This document shows positions 14,708-20,996 of a stretch of 20,996 nt of DNA, in pieces. Numbering within the stretch: position 1 is the first letter of the stretch; each line of letters starts with the position of its first letter. Under the pieces are notes generated by a model that was not told where the DNA came from, ran no database searches, and saw only the letters and a list, made by a program, of their open reading frames with translations. The stretch comes from an uncultured Eubacteriales bacterium (GTDB taxonomy: Bacteria; Bacillota; Clostridia; Peptostreptococcales; Anaerovoracaceae): the NCBI GenBank assembly GCA_902765035.1, contig CACWYF010000001.1:1-20996 (forward strand), given 5' to 3'. A program made the translations under genes and the position numbers.

Positions 14708-14987
14708 ATGATCATCCTTATACCTATCATCCTTCCCGGGTCCTCATTACCGAATATGGACTCGTATTTCTTCCGCGGATCAAAGCCTCTGCAGTTATCT
14801 CTGAACCTCAGGATCAGAGAGTCATCCTTGCATACTATCCTCACACTCAGGCTGTGCGGCTTGTTATCCTTCCTGACTGATCCTGAAAGCCTACGCTCAC
14901 TGTTGTTCCGAGCACTGTCATCAGATTGACCACGAAATAAGAGGCAAGCGTCAGCCTGAATACTTTTCTTAGAACTGAGTTCTGCAC
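14689..14987 (-). pseudogene. Deletion remnant resembling a MATE-HATPase fusion gene
   Basis: Two pieces in different frames lie side by side. From GTG 14987 the first reads VQNSVLRKVFRLTLASYFVVN and goes on LMTVLGTTVSVG, like the first membrane helix of MATE-type proteins; it stops at 14847. The second, shifted in frame, reads KPHSLSVRIVCKDDSLILRF, then RDNCRGFDPRKKYESIFGNED and IGIRMIMARSAEN. That is like the end of a histidine-kinase-type ATPase domain (DNCxGFDP, then IGIRMI). Some gut Firmicutes encode proteins with a MATE-like membrane part and an HATPase tail, from my memory of the family. I infer an internal deletion of over 1 kb. It lies 30 bases after the hydrolase gene, probably in the same old operon. 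Confidence 0.6.
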
Positions 14988-15016
14988 CCCCCTTTTTGCC
15001 CCCTTTTGATCTGCGG

Positions 15017-15931
15017 TTACTTTTCGCACTTCTCCCACAGACGTTTCACGGCTGCTTCATATGATGCCGGATCCGTTCTGTAGTTGACAGCATGTCCCGC
15101 TCCCTCAACGATCAGGAGCTCCTTATCTCCTTCAAAAGCTTCATAGTTCCTGCGGGACATTTCCGTAGGAACAAAGTCATCCTCGCTGCCGTGTACGAAG
15201 AGCACCGGAAGATCACAGTTCTTAAGAGACTCGATCGTTGAATAAGAGACGTCTCTTTCTCCTGTCCTGAGAGCGAACTTGACCTTTATCATGAGGTTCA
15301 GAAGCTTTCCGTACGGCAGATGCATATTTTTGAGCAGCAGATATGTCCAGATATCCTTAGGCGAAGTGAATCCGCAGTCAGCGATGACACCCTTTACGTT
15401 CTCAGGAAGGTCCATGCCCGCTGTCATCATGACCGTTGCAGATCCCATTGAGACGCCGTAGATATATACCGGCAGATCCTGTGATGTCTCCGCGCTGATC
15501 CACTTTATCCATTCCAGGCAGTCATATCTTTCAAGAAGTGAAAAACCCATGTATCTGCCTTCGCTTCCGTTCTGCGCACGTTCATCCGCAAGCAGCACAT
15601 TGCATCCGCTGTCGTGCAGGAAGTCTATGATGTCGCCGAAGTCCTTGAGCCAGCTCCCGTGCCATCCGTGCATGCACACAACATTCCTTACTGCATTTTC
15701 ACACGGATACCAGTGTCCCAGCAGCTGGATCCCGTCGAATGAATTCATGAAGACCGTCTTTATTTCCGGATTATCATGATGCTTCATGTTAGTGTCTTCC
15801 GGAAATGTGTTCTTGTCCTTCTTCGGCATGTACACCGATGTATAGAGTATATAGTTCGAAACTGTCTCCGCCCCAAGTATGACAGCTGCAGTCGTAAGCC
15901 CCCATGCAGCAGCAAGTCTGCGTTTATTCAT
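15017..15931 (-). CDS. Alpha/beta hydrolase, membrane-anchored
   Basis: A 304-residue protein. The ATG at 15931 has GGAGG 8 bases upstream, better than the one at 15952. An N-terminal hydrophobic segment (about residues 7-30, LAAAWGLTTAAVILGAETV) suggests a membrane anchor with the catalytic domain outside. The hydrolase fold shows CMHGWHGSW (oxyanion region), nucleophile Ser161 in YGVSMGSAT, acid Asp251/252 in HGSEDDFVP, and His280 in EGAGHAVNY. Family members are esterases, lipases or peptidases; Firmicute relatives with this anchor and a SMGSAT elbow are mostly uncharacterised. A deletion remnant follows 30 bases later. Confidence 0.92.
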   Translation of the reverse strand: MNKRRLAAAWGLTTAAVILGAETVSNYILYTSVYMPKKDKNTFPEDTNMKHHDNPEIKTVFMNSFDGIQLLGHWYPCENAVRNVVCMHGWHGSWLKDFGDIIDFLHDSGCNVLLADERAQNGSEGRYMGFSLLERYDCLEWIKWISAETSQDLPVYIYGVSMGSATVMMTAGMDLPENVKGVIADCGFTSPKDIWTYLLLKNMHLPYGKLLNLMIKVKFALRTGERDVSYSTIESLKNCDLPVLFVHGSEDDFVPTEMSRRNYEAFEGDKELLIVEGAGHAVNYRTDPASYEAAVKRLWEKCEK

Positions 15932-15961
15932 TTGATATTCCTCCGTATGCATGTCCTATTT

Positions 15962-15993
15962 CAGTTCCCAGTCAGAACTGTATCTACAATATA
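15962..15993 (-). promoter_or_regulatory. Possible -10 and operator before the hydrolase gene
   Basis: On the minus strand TATATT (15993-15988) is a possible -10, with no good -35. Just after it is an inverted repeat CAGTTC-N7-GAACTG (15962-15980 on the plus strand), a possible regulator site. Confidence 0.32.
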
Positions 15994-15997
15994 CCAC

Positions 15998-16040
15998 AAA
16001 AAGAGACGCGACCTGCAGTTTTTGCAACTCCGGTCGCATC
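15998..16040 (-). terminator. Rho-independent terminator of the FtsX operon
   Basis: On the minus strand GATGCGACC (16040-16032) pairs with GGTCGCGTC (16013-16005; one G-T), followed by TCTTTTT. The plus strand has ATCTTTT after its stem, so it may work weakly in both directions. It lies 50 bases after the permease stop codon. Confidence 0.86.
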
Positions 16041-16090
16041 TTTTAGCAGCCATCATAGCGCTTATGAGCATGCCGCATGATGACATGCCC

Positions 16091-18448
16091 TTATTCTGTT
16101 CCTTTAAGGGCTTCTACCATGTTGATCCTGTGGTTTCTGCGCGATATCATCCAGCCGACTATCACTGCAACGCCAAGGTTAAGCGCGGTCGCAGGCAGTA
16201 TGCTGACAGGTCCGACTACAGTCTCCATCTCATATTCACCCGCAAGCAGGTCCATCAGCACGTTCAGTGCCCATATGCCTGCCGGGATGCCCAGCAAAGT
16301 ACCTGCCACGGCTATCCACAGATTCTGGGATATCAGCAGCCTGCCGATCGCTTTGTTCCTGAAGCCCAGTACCTTAAGTGTCGCCATCTCGCGGTACCGC
16401 TCCATGTAGCTCATGATACCCAGATTGTACAGTACTATCATGCAAAGCAGCACGGATGCGACTATGAGCACAATGATGAAGAAGTAGAATATCTCCATGA
16501 AGGAGTCGAATGAGTCAATGATGTCCTGCTTGCTCTGCACGCTGGTGATCTTGCTGCTTGTGCCGATCTGCTCCTTAGGAGTCATGGTATACACGCTGTT
16601 TATCTTATATTCTTCACTGTCAGTCAGTCCCAGCATTTCTGCGTACTCTTCCGTCATGGAGATGCTTTCCGTCAGAGATCCGTTGATGCCGCTTATCCGG
16701 ACATCATAGCTTTCATCCGTACCATAAGGTTCTATCGTCACGGTATCTCCCGCTTCCACACCGAATTCTCTCGCAAGTCTCTTGCAGATGAGCGCACCAT
16801 CCTGCGGGAGTGCAACACTATTCGAGTCTTTATCTTTGAATCTGTACAGGCCATGGGTGATATTATAGACATCTGCGGAGACCGTCTTGTCTCCTACCTT
16901 GGCACTGACAGAGGCGCTGTAATCCCCTTCGAGTTCCCCGGCAAGGTCTATGGCGTCTTTATTGTCGGCATCCGATGACAGGAACACTTTCGAAGCATAT
17001 ACTGCAGTGCCGTCATAGAAAGTATCCAGGAAATTCGTCATCGTCTGATTGATCCCGAACGAAGCGACAAGCATGAGCATGCAGCCGAATGTGCCAATGA
17101 ACGACATGGCACTGCGGGACTTGTGCCGGAATATGTCACGGAGATTCCACTTTGTGCCGAACCTCATTTTCCTCCAGATCCCGGTCCCTTCAAGGAGCAG
17201 CCTGTGAATATGTTTAGGGGTATAAGGGCGGAGCGTCTCTGAAGCAGTCCCACGGAGGAGTTCCCTGACAGACAGATACCCGATGAAGATCGTAAGCATG
17301 ACTATCACGAGAACGACCGCCCATATCCACAGCGGTATGTGGATCGTCCAGTCAGGCATGACAAAATAAGTCCCCATCATGCCGTCCTGGGACATTACCA
17401 TCCTGCACAGCAGATACCCGAATATCATGCCCAGCACCGAGCCCGCCAGGGATATGACGACTGCGTACGAGGTGTAGTGGCGTATTATCCGTCTGTCCCT
17501 GAATCCGAGCGCCTTGAGCGTGCCAATCTGGGTCTTCTCGCTTATAGTGATCCTGTTCATCGTGGTTATCATCGTCAGTATCGCTATCGCGAGGAAGAGT
17601 ACAGGCAGCACTGTTCCCATCGTCTTGCCCTCATTCATCTCGCCTCTGGACTCAGCGTATGATACATTCTCGTCTTTCGTCAGTATCAGAAGCGACCGTC
17701 CCAGCGCCTCATCTACAGCATCCTGTATCTCCTGCTTGTCCAAGGAAGAATTGACATTCACCTGGCAAAATACCTCGTCGCATGCCTCTTTGACGGCAAT
17801 GCTCATAACGTCGTCATCGATGTCCGGCTCTTCTTCCCTTATCTGCCGTTCCATCACCTTCTTCAGCATTGCAGGTGCAGCATATACATATCCGTATGTA
17901 TCGAAATCAGGCATCACCTGAGACTCGTCGCGTACGCAGATGAGGTATTCAGCCGACTCTATCAGGCCCCTGACGGTGCCGGTAAATTCCATGTCTTCGA
18001 AAGTGACCGTCAGCTTATCTCCCGGCCTGATCCCATGAAGCTCGGCATATTTATCCATCAGCCAGAAGCCTTCCGTGTCCCATCTGTCATATTCTTCGCC
18101 TTCCATCAGGACAAATCCCGATGTGTGTTCGCTCTCCGTTACCGTGAGGGCAAGCTGGTCGTCAGAACCTGCGACATCGGCATTTACGGAGAGGAACCTG
18201 CTGACACCCGTCACGCCCTCAATATCTCTTATTTTGTCCACATCCGCCGATGAAATGCCATCCTCATCCATTATTCTGTAGTCGGCAAAACCACAGTCCC
18301 TGAAGAAGGCATCTGTATCTTCGCCTATAGTCACCCATTCAGCATTGAAGCCGACAAAGACGCCGATACCCAGAGCGATCAGCAGTATCATGGAGATGAA
18401 CTGGACTTTATATACCTTTGCGGTCCTCCACAGTTTACGTCCAAGCAT
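16091..18448 (-). CDS. FtsX-like ABC permease (MacB/YtrF-type, two FtsX domains)
   Basis: A 785-residue membrane protein (787 if the ATG at 18454 is used). I favour the ATG at 18448: it overlaps the ATPase stop as TAATG and AGGTGG lies 7 bases upstream. The layout is: first helix (about 15-35, QFISMILLIALGIGVFVGF); a large extracytoplasmic domain; three helices (about 280-400); a cytoplasmic link (LRPYTPKHIHR); helix FIGTFGCMLMLVASFGI; a second extracytoplasmic domain; and three C-terminal helices ending at a NHRINMVEALKGTE tail. This is the duplicated FtsX plan of Firmicute permeases acting with a LolD/MacB-type ATPase. Such pairs act in lipoprotein, peptide or antibiotic handling by mechanotransmission. 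The substrate is unknown. Confidence 0.93.
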   Translation of the reverse strand: MLGRKLWRTAKVYKVQFISMILLIALGIGVFVGFNAEWVTIGEDTDAFFRDCGFADYRIMDEDGISSADVDKIRDIEGVTGVSRFLSVNADVAGSDDQLALTVTESEHTSGFVLMEGEEYDRWDTEGFWLMDKYAELHGIRPGDKLTVTFEDMEFTGTVRGLIESAEYLICVRDESQVMPDFDTYGYVYAAPAMLKKVMERQIREEEPDIDDDVMSIAVKEACDEVFCQVNVNSSLDKQEIQDAVDEALGRSLLILTKDENVSYAESRGEMNEGKTMGTVLPVLFLAIAILTMITTMNRITISEKTQIGTLKALGFRDRRIIRHYTSYAVVISLAGSVLGMIFGYLLCRMVMSQDGMMGTYFVMPDWTIHIPLWIWAVVLVIVMLTIFIGYLSVRELLRGTASETLRPYTPKHIHRLLLEGTGIWRKMRFGTKWNLRDIFRHKSRSAMSFIGTFGCMLMLVASFGINQTMTNFLDTFYDGTAVYASKVFLSSDADNKDAIDLAGELEGDYSASVSAKVGDKTVSADVYNITHGLYRFKDKDSNSVALPQDGALICKRLAREFGVEAGDTVTIEPYGTDESYDVRISGINGSLTESISMTEEYAEMLGLTDSEEYKINSVYTMTPKEQIGTSSKITSVQSKQDIIDSFDSFMEIFYFFIIVLIVASVLLCMIVLYNLGIMSYMERYREMATLKVLGFRNKAIGRLLISQNLWIAVAGTLLGIPAGIWALNVLMDLLAGEYEMETVVGPVSILPATALNLGVAVIVGWMISRRNHRINMVEALKGTE

Positions 18449-19149
18449 TACCATTCCACCTCTTCTGCTGACAGCGGATGCAGCTGCTCATCGACGGAGG
18501 TGACTTTTCCGCTTCTTATGTGTATTACCACATCTGCCATTTTTGCGATATTCTGATTGTGGGTCACGATGATTATCGTCTTGCCGTAGTCCCTTGCCAT
18601 CCTGAGGAGGAGCTTCAGCACTACCACGCCGGTTTCGGAGTCAAGCGCGCCGGTAGGCTCATCACAGAGCAGTATCTTAGGATTCTTGGCCAGCGCCCTG
18701 CATATGGATACCCTCTGCTGCTCACCGCCTGACAGCTCATGCGGGAACTGGTGAGCGTGGTCATCCAGCCCCACTTCAGCCAGCAGTTCTCCGGCACTCA
18801 GGTGATCAGGAGCTATCTCTTCCACGAGGGAAATGTTCTCCTGAACAGTAAGTGTCGGAATCAGATTGTACGACTGAAATACAAAGCCCACCTTGGCCGC
18901 CCTGTAGTCTGCCAGCTCGTCGCTTGACAGAGTGGAAATATCTGTACCGTCTACGATTATCGTTCCGCTGGTCGGATTATCAAGTCCGCCAAGCAGATTC
19001 AGAAAAGTGCTCTTGCCCGCTCCTGATGGGCCGAGGATAACGACAAATTTGCCCCCTTCTATCTCCAGATCAACATCAGCCAGAGCTTTCTGTACGTGAT
19101 CACCTGTCACGTAAGTCCTTGTAACATCTTTAAACTGAACTATTCTCAT
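18448..19149 (-). CDS. ABC ATPase of the MacB/LolD type
   Basis: A 233-residue ATPase with Walker A GPSGAGKS (40-47), Q-loop FQSYNLIP, signature LSGGE (139-143), Walker B ILLCDEP (159-165) and switch segment [14 protein letters not shown]. The [17 protein letters not shown] opening is typical of ATPases paired with FtsX-type permeases. AAGGA lies 9 bases before the ATG. The end overlaps the permease start, so the two form a coupled unit. An inverted-repeat operator next to the -10 suggests TetR- or MarR-type repression; no regulator gene is visible beside it. Confidence 0.94.
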   Translation of the reverse strand: MRIVQFKDVTRTYVTGDHVQKALADVDLEIEGGKFVVILGPSGAGKSTFLNLLGGLDNPTSGTIIVDGTDISTLSSDELADYRAAKVGFVFQSYNLIPTLTVQENISLVEEIAPDHLSAGELLAEVGLDDHAHQFPHELSGGEQQRVSICRALAKNPKILLCDEPTGALDSETGVVVLKLLLRMARDYGKTIIIVTHNQNIAKMADVVIHIRSGKVTSVDEQLHPLSAEEVEW

Positions 19150-19170
19150 AAGATTTTTTCCTTAACAAAA

Positions 19171-19221
19171 ATTGGTTAGATTTGTCTAACCAATAATACC
19201 ACTTTCGATTTTCATAATAAA
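19171..19221 (-). promoter_or_regulatory. Promoter and 10-bp inverted-repeat operator of the MacB/FtsX operon
   Basis: The inverted repeat ATTGGTTAGA-N4-TCTAACCAAT (19171-19194) is perfect over 10 bases per arm. Upstream on the minus strand are TATTAT (19198-19193) and TTTATT (19221-19216) at 17-base spacing. The repeat overlaps the -10 by two bases and covers the likely start site, as for a repressor. Confidence 0.75.
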
Positions 19222-19411
19222 GCCTGTTTTCGATTTGCCTGCTGACTAAAGCCCGGCCCCTTCAGCCCTTTGTTCACGGCGAAAGCAGTCCCATTTTCTG
19301 ACTGCAAATCTCCACAACAACCACGTATTGTATAACGACGTTGTAACTATAACCCATTTCTGTTGCCCTCTTGGCGGGTCGCAGTTCACGATGGGAGATT
19401 TGTTGTCTGAG
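19222..19411. other. Gene-free stretch of unknown origin
   Basis: This stretch lies between the CPBP protease stop codon and the MacB operon promoter. Neither strand gives an open frame with a known family. I found no clear terminator for the protease gene. A frame on the minus strand (19458-19246) reads through, with segments like NKSPIVNCDPPRGQQKWVIV, which I do not recognise. It may be a fragment of a decayed gene. Confidence 0.35.
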
Positions 19412-20134
19412 CTAGTGAAGTTTATCTCCTCTATTTCTGGCAACGAGCCAGACTGCACATATGCCCTCGCAAATCAGCAGAGCCGCAAAGATTCCGATCT
19501 GAGTCCAGCTTGCGCTTGTTGGAGCATCCATGAATATATTGCTGAAGAAGTCGATCAGGAAGTGGATTATCATGACTTGCAGCAGGCTTCCATTCCTGAT
19601 GTAGATTGCGCCGAGCACAAGGCCAACCGAGAATGCATATATGACCTGCAGCCCTATAATCAGCGGAGGCTGTCCGACCAGATTGGTCAAGTGAACCAAT
19701 GAGAAGAACGCCGCCGAGATCCACAGGCACTTCATGTCACTGTATCCACTCGCCCTCATGTTGTGAATGAATATGCCTCTGAAGATGACTTCCTCAAAGA
19801 TAGCCGGTGCGATAGCGATGACAACCGCCTCAACATAGAAAGCCATGCCGCCAAACTGCGCACCGCCCGCAAGATTGTAGTACAGATTCCATACAACAAA
19901 CAGCAGCGCCGGTAGAACAATAACCAGATTATTGAAAACACTGCCGCCCTTCAGCACATTCCTGTAAATGATGAGCAGAACGACGCCCACGAAGACACGG
20001 GCGACCGAAGTTGTAAGTGATGGATGAATGTTGAACAGGCTCCCAGCAGCCGTGATCACACCCGCAACCACAAAAGCCCCAACAATCAAAGTTATTTCAA
20101 ATAGAATAGGTTTACTTTCACCATGCTTGATCAT
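19412..20134 (-). CDS. CPBP family intramembrane metalloprotease
   Basis: A 240-residue membrane protein of the CAAX protease / bacteriocin-processing family (PF02517). I use ATG 20134, with AAGGAG 9 bases upstream; the open frame extends to 20215 but gives no hydrophobic start. It has about seven to eight helices. The catalytic motifs are present: EEVIFRG (EExxxR), FSLVHL (FxxxH) and HFLIDF (HxxxD). Roles in the family include protein processing, bacteriocin immunity and membrane stress; no bacteriocin gene is visible here. It follows the GNAT gene by 77 bases on the same strand. Confidence 0.9.
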   Translation of the reverse strand: MIKHGESKPILFEITLIVGAFVVAGVITAAGSLFNIHPSLTTSVARVFVGVVLLIIYRNVLKGGSVFNNLVIVLPALLFVVWNLYYNLAGGAQFGGMAFYVEAVVIAIAPAIFEEVIFRGIFIHNMRASGYSDMKCLWISAAFFSLVHLTNLVGQPPLIIGLQVIYAFSVGLVLGAIYIRNGSLLQVMIIHFLIDFFSNIFMDAPTSASWTQIGIFAALLICEGICAVWLVARNRGDKLH

Positions 20135-20211
20135 TAATATGTTCTCCTTACTGTAATTGCAGAAGACGCTTTCTGCATCTAACTGCTCAATATATCTACT
20201 CAGTAACTCTA

Positions 20212-20565
20212 TCACTTCAGGTCTTTAAAACAAAGTGTATTGCATGCAAAATGCCCAGTTGCACCATACCGCACGTCAGTCCTGGTAAATCCATTCCTCT
20301 CATACGCCTTCTGTGCGGCTATTGTATTATCGAAGGTCTCAATGTAGCATTTTGAATGATACTGCTTTGCGAATTCAAGCGCTGTATCAATCAGTGCCTG
20401 AGCTGCTCCAGTACCTCTGAGTTCCGGAAGACAATAGAATTTCTGCAGCTCGCATACATCATCGTGCCCTTCAATTTTCCCAATACCGATTCCGCCGGAT
20501 ATCTCGCCTTCTTCATTTCTGTATGTTTGTAATGCAAGTCTATTCCGAGTTCGGTATTCTCTCAA
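20212..20565 (-). CDS. GNAT acetyltransferase, probably 5'-truncated
   Basis: The readable part from TTG 20565 is 117 residues and holds the GNAT core: ELQKFYCLPELRGTGAAQALID (acetyl-CoA-binding RxxGxA loop), CYIETFDNTIAAQKAYERNGF, and a TGHFACNTLCF tail. The frame stays open upstream to 20604, adding YPDFAHFWDGVARL, which also looks like family sequence. It then runs into the T-run of a terminator (20607-20645) with no ATG or binding site. GNAT proteins are usually about 140-170 residues, so the 5' end is likely lost. The TTG has no clear binding site (AGGA-type). It may be expressed poorly or not at all. Confidence 0.7.
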   Translation of the reverse strand: MREYRTRNRLALQTYRNEEGEISGGIGIGKIEGHDDVCELQKFYCLPELRGTGAAQALIDTALEFAKQYHSKCYIETFDNTIAAQKAYERNGFTRTDVRYGATGHFACNTLCFKDLK

Positions 20566-20606
20566 TCTTGCAACCCCGTCCCAGAAATGTGCAAAATCCG
20601 GGTACG

Positions 20607-20645
20607 AAAAAAGGACGCGACCTACGTTTCTGTAAATCGCGTCCT
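20607..20645 (-). terminator. Rho-independent terminator upstream of the GNAT remnant
   Basis: On the minus strand AGGACGCGA pairs perfectly with TCGCGTCCT, followed by TTTTTT. Probably the terminator of the operon that ends with the synthetase gene at 20893, although 248 bases away. Confidence 0.88.
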
Positions 20646-20892
20646 AAATGGATCATCAAATTGGGTTTTTTAAGCGAATTTTGGCGGAAGGTTACCATTT
20701 TTATTCCGTTATACATTCACTTTCAGTTAAGCGGAGATTTTCACTTTACTTGTTATAACTTGATGTGTAAACGGGGTAAAAATGGGGTAGTCGGGGTACG
20801 ATTCTAATGATTTTTGCTCTATCAAATCGTCCTTTTCCGGCCTGTTTTTTGCTCTTAATCAGACCGTTTGTCCGCACTTCCCATCGCACCTT
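20646..20892. other. Gene-free AT-rich stretch with short repeats
   Basis: No supported gene on either strand. It holds three GGGGTA repeats within 24 bases (about 20774-20798) and two TTTTTGCTCT copies (about 20811-20820 and 20845-20854) that differ after the common core. It may be a 3' untranslated region or what remains of a deleted segment. Confidence 0.4.
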
Positions 20893-20996
20893 CTAGTAAA
20901 GCTTTGCTCCGGCAGGAATCCTGTCATCTACGAGCAGGAGGTTGAGCATTTCCTCTCCGTCATACTCGTTGACTGCGCTGATCAGCATGCCGTTTG
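20893..20996 (-). CDS. metG: C-terminal end of a probable methionyl-tRNA synthetase (partial)
   Basis: Only the last 33 codons lie in the window, on the minus strand, ending at TAG 20895-20893. They read NGMLISAVNEYDGEEMLNLL, then LVDDRIPAGAKLY. The GMLISA start and VDDRIPAGAKLY end match the C-terminal tRNA-binding (OB-fold) domain of clostridial MetG. Other tRNA-binding-domain proteins are possible, but the GAKLY end fits MetG best. The 5' part is beyond the right edge. Confidence 0.72.
   Translation of the reverse strand, partial: NGMLISAVNEYDGEEMLNLLLVDDRIPAGAKLY

Noticed and set aside
20646..20892. CRISPR-like repeats
   Set aside because: The GGGGTA units are 6 bases long, unevenly spaced and too few; no cas genes are seen.

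Overview
The window looks like the chromosome of an anaerobic Gram-positive Firmicute, probably a clostridial gut-type organism. This rests on lipoprotein-type substrate-binding proteins with LAAC/FAAC lipoboxes, strong AGGAGG-type ribosome binding sites, sigma-A-like promoters, ferredoxin-type and nitrogenase-like enzymes, and medium base composition. Nearly every gene is on the minus strand; the one clear exception is an ATP-grasp gene at 7925-9145. I cannot name the species.

Region 1 (1-7786, minus strand) is the most notable part. It is an apparent seven-gene operon with a good promoter (7758-7786). In transcription order it holds: a small TM1266-type ferredoxin-fold protein; a structured gap ending in a terminator-like hairpin; a FecCD-type permease; an ABC ATPase carrying a second TM1266-like domain at its C-terminus; a NifH-like reductase; two nitrogenase component 1-like subunits; and a lipoprotein substrate-binding protein. 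A Rho-independent terminator follows, and what looks like the 5' end of a group IIC intron is inserted directly after its T-run. I read the operon as an import-and-reduce system: an importer for a metal chelate, corrinoid, tetrapyrrole or other compound, coupled to an ATP-driven two-component reductase that is not a true nitrogenase. The substrate cannot be told from sequence.

Region 2 (7787-9257) has the divergent ATP-grasp ligase with its own terminator. Region 3 (9263-11835) is a polar amino acid ABC importer in the order binding protein, permease, ATPase. It has stem-loops after the binding protein and a palindrome over the promoter. Region 4 (11864-14661) is an aldo/keto reductase with two 4Fe-4S motifs, tightly coupled to a MATE efflux pump and followed by a large nested inverted repeat.

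Region 5 (14669-16040) holds an alpha/beta hydrolase and a deletion remnant that looks like a MATE-type membrane segment followed out of frame by a histidine-kinase-like ATPase tail. Region 6 (16091-19221) is a MacB/LolD-type ATPase plus FtsX-type permease behind a perfect 10-bp inverted-repeat operator. Region 7 (19222-20996) has a CPBP membrane protease, a GNAT acetyltransferase that appears to have lost its 5' end at a terminator, two gene-free stretches, and the last codons of a probable methionyl-tRNA synthetase.
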